Origin: Pacificibacter marinus
GTDB lineage: Bacteria; Pseudomonadota; Alphaproteobacteria; Rhodobacterales; Rhodobacteraceae
DNA: 64,000 bases
NCBI RefSeq assembly: GCF_018860505.1
Contig: NZ_JAHKPU010000019.1
Coordinates: 248,001-312,000 of the forward strand
Reading direction: 5' to 3'
Position numbers and translations under genes: made by a program. The first letter of the stretch is position 1, and the number at the start of each line of letters is the position of its first letter. The notes beneath the pieces were generated by a model that saw only the letters and a program-made list of their open reading frames with translations, was not told where the DNA came from and did no database searches. Of this stretch, positions 45,677 through 56,067 are shown in pieces.

Positions 45677-46111
45677 TCACACCGTCGGTATTCTAAATTC
45701 GCGGCAGTTTGAAACGATGACCTCAGCGTCAATCGTTCGCAATCCATCGGGCAGCGCTGACGAGATGGTGTAAACAGCATCCGCGCGCCAAATTCCAGCC
45801 TCTTGTGAGACATTTGTTCGTAAGTGACGCGCAAATCCGAAACCACGGATCAACGCATATTGTGCAGCGGCACATTCAGAATAGGCCGCCACGTCGTTTT
45901 CAGTCGCCGCATCTGTCATAGACACGATGAAATTCACCAAATCCCCATCCAAAAGACGGGTTTCAACGCCCAAATAGGTCGGGGCGCTTGCGGCGCGACT
46001 GACCTCAGGCGTGGCCTGCACACAGCCCATCACAGTGGCCGACAAAACACACCCTAAGGCGAATTTTGCAGCGATCTGTGACGCGCGTTTGTATGTGTGC
46101 AAAGCGCTCAT
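45677..46111 (-). CDS. Putative lipoprotein between nuoG and nuoH
   Basis: 144 aa of unknown function. Basic N-terminus ([12 protein letters not shown]), hydrophobic stretch and lipobox-like VMGC (about residues 28-31), then a mature domain of about 110 residues with [20 protein letters not shown] and [17 protein letters not shown]. Two cysteines could form a disulphide. Starts 2 bp after the nuoG stop and ends 11 bp before nuoH, so it belongs to the same transcript although it is predicted to be periplasmic. Confidence 0.75.
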   Translation of the reverse strand: MSALHTYKRASQIAAKFALGCVLSATVMGCVQATPEVSRAASAPTYLGVETRLLDGDLVNFIVSMTDAATENDVAAYSECAAAQYALIRGFGFARHLRTNVSQEAGIWRADAVYTISSALPDGLRTIDAEVIVSNCREFRIPTV

Positions 46112-46113
46112 TT

Positions 46114-48138
46114 TTATTCGGCTGCCAATGCGTCTTGGCTGCGCGCTTTTGCGGCCGCTGAAAGCTCTGCCATCAAAGCCGATGCGCGTGCAATCGGGTT
46201 GGTCAGGTAGAAATCTTTCACAGCATAGCGCACAGAGGCCTTGGCAGGTTTGCGCAAAGGCACACGTTTCCATGCGTTTTCGGCCACCACATCCAAATCG
46301 GCAAAGTGAGGAGCAATCTCGATCAATTCAGAGCGCAAGCCCGCCAAAGTGGAATAGGCCAATGTGGCATCGAGTTCCGCAGACAAAGCCCGCAAGATCG
46401 CCCAGTTTTCTTTCGCATCACCTGGAGGGAAGGATGCACGATTCGCAAGTTGCGGGCGCCCTTCTGTGTTGACGAAGAGACCAGATTCTTCGGTGTAGGC
46501 CGCCCCTGGCAAAATCACGTCTGCGCGGTGAGCACCACGATCGCCGTGTGAGCCTTGGTAAACCACGAAAGCATCGCCTGAGATTTCGACTTCGTCAGCG
46601 CCCAAGTTATAGATCACTTGTGCGCCATCAAGTGCCGCGTCCAAACCACCTTCAGTCACAGCCCCGATGTCCATTGCTCCAACGCGTGACGCGGCAGTAT
46701 GCAAGATCATCAATTTGGAGCCCGTGTTTTCAGCCAGTTTCATCGCTTGCGACAGAACAGCTTCGCCATCCGCTTCGATCAATGCACCTTGGCCAACGAT
46801 CACGAGTGTGTTTTTCTCATCGCGGGTCTCAGCAGAAATCTCTTTGGCAGCCAGTTCAACCAGCGCCGCACGATCAGTCCCGATGTGAGCATAATCATAG
46901 GTTAAATCAACGGCTTCGCCGATCAACCCGACGTCTGCACCACGGGCCCATGCCGCGCGAATACGCGCATTAAGCACCGGTGCTTCTTCACGCGGGTTGG
47001 TACCAATCAGCTGGATCATATCAGCAGAATCGATGTCTTCGATGGTTGCTGTGCCAACGTAAGCCGAACGATTGCCCATCGGAAGTTTCGCACCATCGAC
47101 GCGGGCTTCAACATTACCGCCGAGGCTTGTCACCAATTGCTTGAGCGCGAAAGCCGCCTCGACTGAGACAAGATCGCCCACAAGTCCGGCAACTTTCTTG
47201 CCTTTCATACCTTTGGCAGCAGCGGCCAAGGCCTCGCCCCAAGTGGCTTTACGCAGTTTGCCGTTTTCACGGATGTAGGGTGTGTCCAAACGCTGGCGAC
47301 GCAAGCCGTCCCAAACGAAACGGGTTTTATCGGAAATCCACTCTTCGTTCACGCCGTCATGGTTGCGTGGCAAGATGCGCATCACTTCGCGGCCCTTGGT
47401 GTCCACGCGGATGTTCGAGCCAAGTGCGTCCATCACGTCGATGGTTTCCGTCTTGGTCAATTCCCATGGGCGGGCTGTAAAGGCGTAGGGTTTAGAGGTC
47501 AAAGCGCCAACAGGGCACAGATCGATGATGTTGCCTTGCAGGTTCGACACAAGTGTTTCGTTCAAATAGCTTGTGATTTCGGAATCTTCGCCGCGCCCTG
47601 TTTGGCCCATTTGTGTGATGCCCGCGACCTCAGTCGTGAAACGCACACAGCGGGTACAAGAAATACACCGCGTCATGGTTGTCGCCACGAGCGGGCCAAG
47701 ATCAAGATCTTCGGTCGCGCGTTTTGGTTCGCGGAAACGCGAGAAATCAACGCCGTAGGCCATGGCTTGGTCTTGCAAATCGCATTCGCCGCCTTGGTCA
47801 CAGATTGGGCAATCCAGCGGGTGGTTGATGAGCAAGAATTCCATCACCCCTTCGCGCGCCTTTTTCACCATAGGTGACGTGGTTTTCACAACGGGTGGTG
47901 CGCCCTCTGGACCGGGGCGCAAATCTTTGACCTGCATCGCGCAAGAGGCTGTGGGCTTGGGCGGGCCACCGACGACCTCGACCAAACACATCCGGCAGTT
48001 GCCAGCGATTGAAAGACGTTCATGGTAGCAAAAGCGCGGCACTTCGACCCCAGCCACTTCGCAAGCCTGTAGGATCGTCATGGCCGGATCGACCTCGACT
48101 TCTTTTCCGTCAATGATAAGTTTGCGCGTATCTGCCAT
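46114..48138 (-). CDS. nuoG: NADH-quinone oxidoreductase subunit G
   Basis: Largest peripheral subunit of complex I, with [2Fe-2S] and [4Fe-4S] clusters. 674 aa, typical of alphaproteobacteria (shorter than E. coli). Cluster ligands lie in [33 protein letters not shown] and [10 protein letters not shown]; a degenerate molybdopterin-oxidoreductase domain follows. It is 137 bp after the DUF5333-type gene. Confidence 0.96.
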   Translation of the reverse strand: MADTRKLIIDGKEVEVDPAMTILQACEVAGVEVPRFCYHERLSIAGNCRMCLVEVVGGPPKPTASCAMQVKDLRPGPEGAPPVVKTTSPMVKKAREGVMEFLLINHPLDCPICDQGGECDLQDQAMAYGVDFSRFREPKRATEDLDLGPLVATTMTRCISCTRCVRFTTEVAGITQMGQTGRGEDSEITSYLNETLVSNLQGNIIDLCPVGALTSKPYAFTARPWELTKTETIDVMDALGSNIRVDTKGREVMRILPRNHDGVNEEWISDKTRFVWDGLRRQRLDTPYIRENGKLRKATWGEALAAAAKGMKGKKVAGLVGDLVSVEAAFALKQLVTSLGGNVEARVDGAKLPMGNRSAYVGTATIEDIDSADMIQLIGTNPREEAPVLNARIRAAWARGADVGLIGEAVDLTYDYAHIGTDRAALVELAAKEISAETRDEKNTLVIVGQGALIEADGEAVLSQAMKLAENTGSKLMILHTAASRVGAMDIGAVTEGGLDAALDGAQVIYNLGADEVEISGDAFVVYQGSHGDRGAHRADVILPGAAYTEESGLFVNTEGRPQLANRASFPPGDAKENWAILRALSAELDATLAYSTLAGLRSELIEIAPHFADLDVVAENAWKRVPLRKPAKASVRYAVKDFYLTNPIARASALMAELSAAAKARSQDALAAE

Positions 48139-48275
48139 ATCACGTCACCTGTGTTTCATGAAGCTGCCGCACGCAACATGCGCCGCACCTTCGGTATTTC
48201 AATACGCCTTTGACAGCGCCCATTTGATCTCACCCACGAAAACCGTGGAACCTTAAAAGAGGCCCTAGCCCCTCG

Positions 48276-48689
48276 TTACCTATTGCGCAACAAAGAACCT
48301 GTCAGGCTATTTGCAGCGATTTCTTGTTGACCAAGCCGACATAAATCCGCGGCGCTGGTCGGGTTCAAACCTTTATCGCGCACATAGGCTTCGCCCAAAG
48401 CGCGCATGCGTGATTTTTCAGCTTTGCTGTCCACGTAGGCTTTGATTTCATCATCAGAATAGCCGAGCTTTTTGGCAGCGGTTTTAAGCCCCCATAAAAA
48501 GTTCAGCCCTTTAAGCTTGCGGGCCTCGATGCTGGAGCATTTGTCAGAAATCTCAATCGCGAGAGCCACTTTCAACATTGGCCCATCGATAGAGGGCTCG
48601 TCGCGCAACGCCTTGGCAGACACCGCCCCCACGCCCGCAAAGGGGATCGTCAGCAGCGTCGCAAGGATAACGGTTTTAAACTTGTACAT
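48276..48689 (-). CDS. DUF5333-type exported protein in the nuo operon
   Basis: 137 aa with a signal peptide (MYKFKTVILATLLTIPFAGVG, cleaved near VSA-KA). The mature part is helical, with LRDEPSIDGPMLKVALAIEISDKCSSIEARKLKG (shown in part) and DLCRLGQQEI, so one likely disulphide. The fold resembles DUF5333, found next to nuo genes in Rhodobacterales. ATG at 48689 has GGAG upstream; the start lies inside the end of the preceding gene. Confidence 0.82.
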   Translation of the reverse strand: MYKFKTVILATLLTIPFAGVGAVSAKALRDEPSIDGPMLKVALAIEISDKCSSIEARKLKGLNFLWGLKTAAKKLGYSDDEIKAYVDSKAEKSRMRALGEAYVRDKGLNPTSAADLCRLGQQEIAANSLTGSLLRNR

Positions 48690-49194
48690 TTTGGGACTCC
48701 GTACCAATTGGCGCGCATGATTTCGTGACATGCAATTGCGCCTCTTTCAGATACGACCAGCCAAAGGCATAGTCGCTGTCCCCATGTTTTTCTTTGTAAG
48801 CAAGACGTCTCTGCGCCTCGTCTAATGTGGGCCTATGCCCTTGTTCAACGTACCACATTACAAAGTGCTGGCCGTCCAAGATTTGGAACCAGTCTTCGCG
48901 GCGGTCGTAGAATTTTTTGTGAACCGTATTGAAAACGAAACGCTCAAGGCTTTGTACGTCTTCCCAAACGGTCATATTGGCGACGAATTGTGGATCATCG
49001 CCAATTGAATTTTCGGTATTTCCAGTGCCCGGCTCGCCTGAGCCTTCCATCATCCACACAAAGCCCGGCATGCGTTTGCCAAGCCCGTTCACCATATCCA
49101 ATGCATCCATGAATTCAGCCACGCGCGGATCATCGGTCGGCGCGATAAGTCGCCCGATGTTCAATTCCGCAATATGTGTGCCTGATGCATGCAT
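48676..49194 (-). CDS. DUF3291-like protein in the nuo operon
   Basis: 172-aa cytoplasmic protein. Motifs fitting DUF3291: LAELNIGRLIAP style start (here IAELNIGRLIAPTDDPRVAEFMD), SVWESVE-like MTVWEDVQSLERFVF, HKKFYDRREDWF and FVMWYVEQGHRPTLDEAQRRL. The fold is of the ferredoxin-like (monooxygenase-domain) type. Function unknown. It starts 9 bp after nuoF and overlaps the DUF5333-type gene by 14 bp. Confidence 0.82.
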   Translation of the reverse strand: MHASGTHIAELNIGRLIAPTDDPRVAEFMDALDMVNGLGKRMPGFVWMMEGSGEPGTGNTENSIGDDPQFVANMTVWEDVQSLERFVFNTVHKKFYDRREDWFQILDGQHFVMWYVEQGHRPTLDEAQRRLAYKEKHGDSDYAFGWSYLKEAQLHVTKSCAPIGTESQNVQV

Positions 49195-49203
49195 TACTAT
49201 GAC

Positions 49204-50502
49204 TTACTCCGCCGCCATCGCGCCCATACGGCCCGATTGTTGTGCTTTGATACGATCTTCGATTTCTTCGCGGAAGTTGCGAATCAAGCCTTGGATTGGC
49301 CAAGCCGCCGCATCGCCGAGCGCACAGATTGTGTGGCCCTCAACCTGTTTGGTCACGTCCCAAAGCATGTCGATTTCTTCCAGCTCTGCTTCGCCTTTGA
49401 CCAAACGATCCATCACGCGCATCATCCAGCCTGTGCCTTCGCGGCATGGCGTACACTGGCCGCAGGACTCGTGTTTGTAGAACATCGACAGGCGGTGGAT
49501 GGCTTTGATGATATCCGTGGATTTGTCCATGACAATCACCGCAGCAGTGCCAAGGCCAGAGCCCAATTCACCGCGCAGATAATCAAAGTCCATGATCGCG
49601 TCTTTCATGTTCTCACCGCGCACCAAAGGCACGGAAGACCCGCCAGGGATCACAGCTTGCAAGTTGTCCCAACCGCCGCGAATGCCACCACAATGCTTTT
49701 CGATCAGCTCTTCAAACGTGATCGACATAGCTTCTTCAACCACGCAAGGGTTATTCACGTGACCAGAGATCGCGAACAATTTTGTGCCTGCGTTATTCGG
49801 ACGGCCAAAGCCTGCGAACCATTCGGGACCGCGACGCAAAATGGTCGGGGCCACAGCGATAGATTCGACGTTGTTCACAGTGGTCGGGCAACCGTAAAGA
49901 CCAGCACCCGCTGGAAACGGTGGCTTCATCCGTGGCATGCCTTTTTTGCCTTCAAGCGATTCAAGCAATGCGGTTTCTTCACCACAGATATACGCCCCTG
50001 CCCCGTGGTGCAGATAAAGATCAAAGTCCCAGCCAGACTTGGCTGCATTCTTACCCAAAAGCCCCGCGTCATAACATTCGTCGATGGCCATTTGCAGCGC
50101 TTCGCGTTCGCGAATGTATTCGCCACGCAGGTAGATGTAACAGGCGTTGGCTTGCATCGCGAAAGACGCGATCAACGCGCCCTCGATCAGCGTATGCGGA
50201 TCGTGGCGCATGATTTCGCGGTCTTTACAGGTGCCCGGTTCAGATTCATCAGCATTGATGACCAAGTAAGATGGGCGACCATCAGATTCCTTGGGCATAA
50301 AAGACCATTTCAAACCTGTCGGGAAGCCCGCACCGCCACGACCACGCAAGCCGGAGGCTTTCATCTGGTCGATGATCCAGTCACGGCCTTTTTTGATGAT
50401 GCCGGCGGTGCCGTCCCAATGTCCACGCGCCAAAGCGCCTTTGAGGCTGCGATCATGCATCCCGTAGATATTGGTAAAGATCCGATCTTGATCTTTGAGC
50501 AT
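49204..50502 (-). CDS. nuoF: NADH-quinone oxidoreductase subunit F
   Basis: NADH-binding flavoprotein of complex I with FMN and cluster N3. 432 aa. Nucleotide site [19 protein letters not shown]-side [13 protein letters not shown] and the [4Fe-4S] ligands [15 protein letters not shown] plus a later Cys ([10 protein letters not shown]). It follows the DUF5337-type gene by 12 bp. Confidence 0.97.
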   Translation of the reverse strand: MLKDQDRIFTNIYGMHDRSLKGALARGHWDGTAGIIKKGRDWIIDQMKASGLRGRGGAGFPTGLKWSFMPKESDGRPSYLVINADESEPGTCKDREIMRHDPHTLIEGALIASFAMQANACYIYLRGEYIREREALQMAIDECYDAGLLGKNAAKSGWDFDLYLHHGAGAYICGEETALLESLEGKKGMPRMKPPFPAGAGLYGCPTTVNNVESIAVAPTILRRGPEWFAGFGRPNNAGTKLFAISGHVNNPCVVEEAMSITFEELIEKHCGGIRGGWDNLQAVIPGGSSVPLVRGENMKDAIMDFDYLRGELGSGLGTAAVIVMDKSTDIIKAIHRLSMFYKHESCGQCTPCREGTGWMMRVMDRLVKGEAELEEIDMLWDVTKQVEGHTICALGDAAAWPIQGLIRNFREEIEDRIKAQQSGRMGAMAAE

Positions 50503-50514
50503 AGCTTTATTCCT

Positions 50515-50733
50515 TCAGCCTTTCTGACGCGCGCGCCAGATCTGATACACCACGATAAGCGCCCACACAAAGGCAGCGAGCGCCAAGAGGTCCAACAACA
50601 AAGCGTATCGTGTAGAAATACCCACTTTGCTGCCGATCCATTGAGCCACAATCCAAAGAACCATTGTTCCTGCAATCACCAGCGAGACCATGCGCGCCTT
50701 CTTTGCTTGCAATGCGTCCTTGTCAGGAGCCAT
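50515..50733 (-). CDS. DUF5337-type small membrane protein
   Basis: 72 aa with two membrane helices (VSLVIAGTMVLWIVAQWIG and LLLDLLALAAFVWALIVVY) and a basic end (QIWRARQKG). Matches the DUF5337 type found in Rhodobacterales nuo operons. Starts 22 bp after the preceding gene. May help assemble or anchor complex I; not shown. Confidence 0.82.
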   Translation of the reverse strand: MAPDKDALQAKKARMVSLVIAGTMVLWIVAQWIGSKVGISTRYALLLDLLALAAFVWALIVVYQIWRARQKG

Positions 50734-50755
50734 ATTTATATCCCATCATCACGCC

Positions 50756-51577
50756 TTATTTCTTAGAGCGTTTTGAAAATTCAGTCTCGCCACCTTTGGC
50801 AAGAATTTTTGCTTGCGCCACCCAGCCGTCACGTTCGATGCGGCCTTTGAATTTCAGGTTGTTATCAACCCATTCAATTTCTTTTTTGCGCCATCCTGCG
50901 ACCTGATCAAAATGATAGAACCCCAACGCATTGAGCGTTTCCTCAAGCTTTGGTCCCACGCCTTTAAGCAGTTTCAAATTGTCCGCTCCGCCATCACGCG
51001 GCTGTGTCAATACCTGTGGCTTTCCATCGGCTGCCACAGGTGCTTTGGCTGGCGCTTTCGTTTTTGGTGCAGCTTTCGCCTTAGTCGGCGTTGGTTTCGC
51101 AGTGGCTTTTTTAGAGACAGGCGTTGCAGCTGGCGCTGTGTCCTCTACATCAGCCGCACCAGATGTTGTCGCGTCTGACGTCATATCAAGTGCCGCACTT
51201 GGCGTTTCAGGAGCCGCAGGCTCAACGACGTCAATCGGGGCCTCTACAACCGGAGCCTCTGCGCCATCTAATGCGTCCAATGCGGAACTTTCATCAGCAG
51301 CTGTTGCAACGATATCGGCCGCTGTTGCATCAGAGGCGGCAGCAACAGCCGCTTTTTGCTCAGCTTCGCGCTCATTCAGCTGTGTTTGCGCCTCAGGATC
51401 TTCATACCAACCGATCCAGAGCAGAATGCCAACCAACAGCGCCACAAGAACGCCAACAATAAGTGAAGCCACAGTCGAATAGCCCGCGACGTAGAGCAAG
51501 GCCAAAAACGCAACAATCCCAGCTATAGCCGAGATCAGCCATATCTTTTGGGTCTTCCCCGAAGTTGTCTCACTCAT
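50756..51577 (-). CDS. Membrane protein with NuoE-tail-like helix-hairpin-helix module
   Basis: 273 aa. Two membrane helices (about residues 10-60), an acidic Ala-rich linker (about 65-150), a Lys/Ala/Thr/Pro stretch (about 150-190), then a C-terminal module (199-273) beginning [20 protein letters not shown]. That module is about 76% identical (57 of 75) to the C-terminus of NuoE encoded just upstream. The KGVGPKxEExL signature is helix-hairpin-helix-like. Function unknown; the shared module suggests that both products meet the same partner. Gap of 78 bp to nuoE. Confidence 0.85.
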   Translation of the reverse strand: MSETTSGKTQKIWLISAIAGIVAFLALLYVAGYSTVASLIVGVLVALLVGILLWIGWYEDPEAQTQLNEREAEQKAAVAAASDATAADIVATAADESSALDALDGAEAPVVEAPIDVVEPAAPETPSAALDMTSDATTSGAADVEDTAPAATPVSKKATAKPTPTKAKAAPKTKAPAKAPVAADGKPQVLTQPRDGGADNLKLLKGVGPKLEETLNALGFYHFDQVAGWRKKEIEWVDNNLKFKGRIERDGWVAQAKILAKGGETEFSKRSKK

Positions 51578-51655
51578 TGCCTTACTCCTTAACTATCCCT
51601 GTTGAACTTAGGCACGGATTTTATAGCCTTATGTGCCTTTAGCGGTCATAGAAAG

Positions 51656-52804
51656 TCAGTATTTCGCGCGTTTCGAGAACTCTGTGGTGCCACCAGCGGC
51701 AAGAGTTGTAGCCTGTTCGATCCAGCCGTCGCGTTCGATGCGACCTTTGAATTTCAGATTATCATCAACCCAAGCAATTTCTTCTGGTGTCCATTTGGCC
51801 ACCTGATCGAAATGCCAGAACCCAAGAGCGTTGAGCGTTTCTTCTAGTTTCGGCCCCACACCTTTGATCATTTTCAGATCGTCAGCACCGGCTTTGCGCG
51901 GGGCTTTCATGGTGCGTGGTTTTTTCTGCGCACTTGCTGGGACATCCGCGGCGGTCGCTGTCGCTTTTTCAGCAGCCTTAGGAGCAGTCGCTTTGACCGC
52001 GGCTTTTTTCGCAGGCGCTTTTGCTTCAGCCGCTTGTTGCACAGCCGATTTTGCAGGCGCTGCGGGCTTAGGTGGTTTCGCACCTCCGCGCTTACCGCCT
52101 TTAAGCCAAGGCGTCAGCAAAGGCACTTCGGTGCCATCAATGCGCTTGAGCGTATCGCCGATGTCAGACGCCAAAGCCACAGAGGCATTATATTGGTTTT
52201 GCTCTGTGTCGCCGTCGGCCAAAGATGTCAGGCCAGACAAAGGCTCAGCCGCAAAACGTCCGTTTTGTGGACCTGGCAAAGGCACATTGCCTGCGGCCAT
52301 ATCGTCGATCAATTTGCCAAAGTTTTCAGCAGACAGATCTTCGTAATAGTCTTTGCCGATTTGCGCCATTGGTGCATTGGAACAGGCCCCCAGACATTCG
52401 ACTTCTTCCCATGAAAACTTGCCGTCCGCAGACACAGTGTGTGGGGTTGGCGAAATTTTTTCGCGTGCCACAGCCATCAGGTCTTCGGCGCCACAAATCA
52501 TGCAAGACAGTGTGCCACAAATTTGGATATGCGCCACTGTGCCCACAGGCTGAAGCTGGAACATAAAGTAGAATGTCGCCACTTCGAGCACGCGAATATA
52601 AGGCATGCCCAGCATGTCGCCGATGTGCTCAATCGCAGGCTTGGTCAGCCAGCTTTCCTGTTCTTGCGCGCGCCACAACAGTGGGATCACTGCAGATTGT
52701 TGACGCCCCTCAGGGTATTTGGTGATTTGCGCTTCGGCCCATTCCTGATTGGCTGGGGTGAATGCAAAAGATGCGGGTTGTTCAGCGTGCAGACGGCGTA
52801 GCAT
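51656..52804 (-). CDS. nuoE: NADH-quinone oxidoreductase subunit E with C-terminal extension
   Basis: Thioredoxin-like [2Fe-2S] subunit (cluster N1a) of complex I. 382 aa, about twice the usual length. The enzyme domain spans about residues 1-210, with ligands Cys96, Cys101, Cys137 and Cys141 ([20 protein letters not shown]). Then follow a Lys/Ala-rich linker (about 240-300) and a helix-hairpin-helix-like module (308-382, [19 protein letters not shown]) that is repeated in the next gene. Similar tails are known to me from other alphaproteobacterial proteins. Start shares one base with the nuoD stop. Confidence 0.95.
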   Translation of the reverse strand: MLRRLHAEQPASFAFTPANQEWAEAQITKYPEGRQQSAVIPLLWRAQEQESWLTKPAIEHIGDMLGMPYIRVLEVATFYFMFQLQPVGTVAHIQICGTLSCMICGAEDLMAVAREKISPTPHTVSADGKFSWEEVECLGACSNAPMAQIGKDYYEDLSAENFGKLIDDMAAGNVPLPGPQNGRFAAEPLSGLTSLADGDTEQNQYNASVALASDIGDTLKRIDGTEVPLLTPWLKGGKRGGAKPPKPAAPAKSAVQQAAEAKAPAKKAAVKATAPKAAEKATATAADVPASAQKKPRTMKAPRKAGADDLKMIKGVGPKLEETLNALGFWHFDQVAKWTPEEIAWVDDNLKFKGRIERDGWIEQATTLAAGGTTEFSKRAKY

Positions 52805-54018
52805 TAGCGGTCCACCTCCCCAAATACGATATCCATAGTGCCGATGAGCGCCGCAACGTCAGCCAGCTGGTGGCCTTTCGCAACATGGTCCATCGATTGA
52901 AGATGCAAGAACCCCGGAGCGCGAAGTTTTGCACGATAAGGTTTGTTGGTCCCGTCAGAGACCATGTAGACGCCGAACTCCCCCTTAGGCGCTTCCACAG
53001 CGGCGTAAACTTCGCCTTCCGGCAATTTAAAGCCTTCTGTGTAGAGCTTAAAGTGGTGGATCAGCGCTTCCATCGAGGTTTTCATATCGCCACGTTTTGG
53101 CGGTGTGATTTTACCACGGGCGAGAATATCACCTTGGCCCTCAGGGGCACGCAGTTTTTCAATCGCTTGCAGAATGATCTTAGTGGATTCTTCCATTTCC
53201 GCCATGCGCACGAGGTAGCGATCATAGCAATCGCCGTTTTTGCCCACCGGAATTTTGAAATCAAATTCGTCGTATAGCTCGTAAGGCTGAGAACGACGCA
53301 AATCCCACGCCAAACCAGAGCCGCGCACCATGACGCCAGAATAGCCCCAATCGAGGATCTCTTGTTCGGAAATGATGCCGATGTCCGCGTTACGCTGTTT
53401 GAAAATCCGGTTTTCGGTCAAAAGCGTATGAATATCCGCGATCATTTTCGGGAATTCATTGGCCCATGTTTCGATATCGTCAATCAGCTTTGGCGGCAGG
53501 TCTTGGTGCACACCACCAGGGCGGAAATAGGCCGCGTGCAAGCGCGCGCCACAAGCCCGCTCGTAAAAGATCATCAGCTTTTCACGCTCTTCAAACCCCC
53601 AAAGTGGCGGCGTCAACGCACCCACGTCCATCGCTTGCGTGGTGACGTTCAAGAGGTGGTTCAACACACGGCCAATTTCAGAGAACAGCACGCGGATCAA
53701 AGAGGCACGACGTGGCACCTCGACACCGGCAAGACGTTCAATCGCCATACACCATGCGTGTTCTTGGTTCATCGGCGCCACGTAATCGAGGCGATCGAGA
53801 TACGGCAAGTTTTGCAGATAAGTGCGGCTTTCCATCAGCTTTTCAGTGCCACGATGCAACAGACCGATATGCGGGTCAGCCCGCTCTACGATCTCGCCAT
53901 CGAGTTCCAACACCATTCGCAAAACGCCGTGCGCCGCAGGGTGTTGAGGCCCAAAGTTGATGTTAAAGTTGCGGATCTTTTGTTCGCCCGTCAGTACGTC
54001 GCTCACGTTGCCATCCAT
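52804..54018 (-). CDS. nuoD: NADH-quinone oxidoreductase subunit D
   Basis: Quinone-site peripheral subunit of complex I (49-kDa homologue). 404 aa. [14 protein letters not shown] with the conserved histidines of the quinone pocket, [15 protein letters not shown], and the family C-terminus [11 protein letters not shown]. It begins directly after the sulfotransferase stop codon. Confidence 0.97.
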   Translation of the reverse strand: MDGNVSDVLTGEQKIRNFNINFGPQHPAAHGVLRMVLELDGEIVERADPHIGLLHRGTEKLMESRTYLQNLPYLDRLDYVAPMNQEHAWCMAIERLAGVEVPRRASLIRVLFSEIGRVLNHLLNVTTQAMDVGALTPPLWGFEEREKLMIFYERACGARLHAAYFRPGGVHQDLPPKLIDDIETWANEFPKMIADIHTLLTENRIFKQRNADIGIISEQEILDWGYSGVMVRGSGLAWDLRRSQPYELYDEFDFKIPVGKNGDCYDRYLVRMAEMEESTKIILQAIEKLRAPEGQGDILARGKITPPKRGDMKTSMEALIHHFKLYTEGFKLPEGEVYAAVEAPKGEFGVYMVSDGTNKPYRAKLRAPGFLHLQSMDHVAKGHQLADVAALIGTMDIVFGEVDR

Positions 54019-54915
54019 CTAGTTGACCCTCGCCATATTGGATTGCCACCGATCAGGCAGCGCACCGAAGGTTTCTTTCACAAAGGCATAGTGCGGCGCG
54101 GTAAACTCAGCCGCCCAGCCTCGCATTTCATCGTCCATCTTTAGGCTTTTGCCCTCATGAACTTTCTTATCAGTGTTCGCAGGCACATAAGATATGCCAA
54201 GGAAATCACATAGGTCGCGAATGCCGCCCTCAGTCAAAAGGCGTTCGAAAAATTCGAAATGCACTTTGTCTTTGGGCATCGCGTTTTTAAGTTTCGAGAC
54301 AATTGCAGGATAATCCCCGCGTGTTGCCACATGGTCTTGTCCGCCGTCCTGTGTTACAGATTTGAGCACCGCACGGGATTTGGTCACAAACCCTTCGGGC
54401 GTGTCCGTGGTGCGCTTGGCGATCATGCGCACATGAGACCACAACCGATCAATAGGGTCGCGCATCAAGAACACGAATTTCGTCTCCGCAGACAAAGACA
54501 GCATTTGTTCCAAACGGTCCTGATCGAGCAGCGCATAAGCAGGCGTGATATCCCCGACCAGCATCGCATCCTCAGACCCTGCATAGATGTATTCCAGATA
54601 GGCAGGGATGCCCTCGTCCCGTTTGCGCACAGCTTTGATCAAGGCCGATATATCGTCGATTTGCTTTTGCAAACGCTCAACACGCGCAGCTTCGCCCGCG
54701 TTTTTTGCCACGTCACGGCGGTCGCGCAACATGTCGCGTTGTACTTTCCACTGATCGATCTGTGGCTTCATACGTGGCTTTGAAATCGTATCGAAAAAAT
54801 GGGACTCTTTCACGCTTTGCAACACACAATCATCCCGCCCATGCAAATAGCTGTACAGCCAAGACGTTCCCGCCTTGGTTGCTCCAACACAAAACATGAG
54901 GGTCGGCTGAGTCAA
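54019..54915 (-). CDS. Sulfotransferase family protein inside the nuo operon
   Basis: 298 aa. PAPS-binding motifs: 5'-phosphosulfate loop GATKAGTSWLYSYL (residues 11-24) and 3'-phosphate site FLMRDPIDRLWSH with Arg152 and Ser160. A charged helical insert (about residues 55-100) separates them. The sulfate acceptor is unknown. The start is a TTG with a perfect AGGAGG eight bases upstream, formed by the last codons of nuoC; the next ATG is six codons in and without such a site. It sits between nuoC (3 bp) and nuoD (0 bp), an unusual position for this enzyme. Confidence 0.88.
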   Translation of the reverse strand: MTQPTLMFCVGATKAGTSWLYSYLHGRDDCVLQSVKESHFFDTISKPRMKPQIDQWKVQRDMLRDRRDVAKNAGEAARVERLQKQIDDISALIKAVRKRDEGIPAYLEYIYAGSEDAMLVGDITPAYALLDQDRLEQMLSLSAETKFVFLMRDPIDRLWSHVRMIAKRTTDTPEGFVTKSRAVLKSVTQDGGQDHVATRGDYPAIVSKLKNAMPKDKVHFEFFERLLTEGGIRDLCDFLGISYVPANTDKKVHEGKSLKMDDEMRGWAAEFTAPHYAFVKETFGALPDRWQSNMARVN

Positions 54916-54918
54916 ACG

Positions 54919-55521
54919 TTAAGCCTCCTGCTTCTCATCACCAGGAAGGATATACTTAGCCCCTTCCCAAGGAGAGAGATTGTCGAACTGGCGGTATTCT
55001 TGCGTCAAGGACACAGGCTCATAGACAACGCGTTTAAGCTCTTCGTCGTAACGCACTTCTGTGTAGCCTGTTGTCGGAAAATCTTTGCGCAGCGGGAAAC
55101 CACGGAAACCGTAGTCCGTCAGCAAGCGACGCAAATCAGGGTGACCCGAGAAAATGATCCCGAACATGTCAAAGACTTCACGCTCGAACCAATTGGCCGA
55201 GGGATGAATATCAACGATTGAGGCAATCATTTCATCTTCGCGCACAGCCGTTTTGATGCGGATGCGGTGATTTTGGTACATCGACAAGAAATGATACACC
55301 ACGTCAAAGCGCTCAGGACGTGTCGGGTGGTCAATCGCAGTGATGTCCACCAAGCTTGAAAACTTGCAGGTCGCATTGGTTTTCAAAAATTCAACGAAAT
55401 CCACGATGCCAGCGGAGGTGACAGTGACCGTCAATTCGCCAAAATTGATCTCGCTTGAGATAACATCATCAGGGCGCTTGAGCTCAAGGTGAGCTGCCAG
55501 AATTTCAAGAGCTTCGCTCAT
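54919..55521 (-). CDS. nuoC: NADH-quinone oxidoreductase subunit C
   Basis: Peripheral 30-kDa-type subunit of complex I. 200 aa, separate from NuoD. Family signature [51 protein letters not shown] (in part) and [13 protein letters not shown]. Its last codons supply the ribosome-binding site of the sulfotransferase gene. Confidence 0.97.
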   Translation of the reverse strand: MSEALEILAAHLELKRPDDVISSEINFGELTVTVTSAGIVDFVEFLKTNATCKFSSLVDITAIDHPTRPERFDVVYHFLSMYQNHRIRIKTAVREDEMIASIVDIHPSANWFEREVFDMFGIIFSGHPDLRRLLTDYGFRGFPLRKDFPTTGYTEVRYDEELKRVVYEPVSLTQEYRQFDNLSPWEGAKYILPGDEKQEA

Positions 55522-55533
55522 AGGTCCGTCTCC

Positions 55534-56067
55534 TTAGCGGGCAATCGTGCCAGTGCGGCGCATTTTGCGTTGCAATTGCATGATGCCGTACAGCAAGGCT
55601 TCTGCTGTTGGGGGGCACCCGGGCACATAGATATCGACAGGAACGATCCGGTCACATCCACGCACAACAGAGTAAGAGTAGTGGTAATAGCCACCGCCGT
55701 TTGCGCATGATCCCATCGAGATCACATAGCGTGGCTCTGGCATCTGATCATAGACTTTGCGCAAGGCAGGCGCCATTTTGTTGGTCAGCGTGCCCGCAAC
55801 GATCATCAAGTCAGACTGACGTGGGGAGGCACGCGGCGCGGTGCCGAACCGTTCAAGATCATAGCGCGGCATAGAGGTGTGCATCATTTCAACCGCGCAA
55901 CAGGCCAGACCAAAGGTCATCCAGTGCAGTGACCCTGTGCGCGCCCAGTTGATGATGTCTTCTGTAGACGTGAGCAAAAAGCCCTTGTCTTGCAGTTCGT
56001 TGTTCAACGCCTGTGTGGCGACTTCTTTGTCTGCGCCAGCTGTGTTGACTGAAGTGATCACGCCCAT
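55534..56067 (-). CDS. nuoB: NADH-quinone oxidoreductase subunit B
   Basis: Subunit carrying terminal cluster N2 of complex I. 177 aa from the ATG at 56067 ([11 protein letters not shown]). Cluster ligands in [25 protein letters not shown] and [24 protein letters not shown] lies seven bases upstream; it overlaps the nuoA end by 10 bp. The frame extends a few codons upstream to a GTG, not preferred. Confidence 0.97.
   Translation of the reverse strand: MGVITSVNTAGADKEVATQALNNELQDKGFLLTSTEDIINWARTGSLHWMTFGLACCAVEMMHTSMPRYDLERFGTAPRASPRQSDLMIVAGTLTNKMAPALRKVYDQMPEPRYVISMGSCANGGGYYHYSYSVVRGCDRIVPVDIYVPGCPPTAEALLYGIMQLQRKMRRTGTIAR

Noticed and set aside
49189-50766. 525-codon plus-strand open frame opposite nuoF.
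   Set aside because: nuoF is certain from its cluster and nucleotide motifs; the opposite frame has none.
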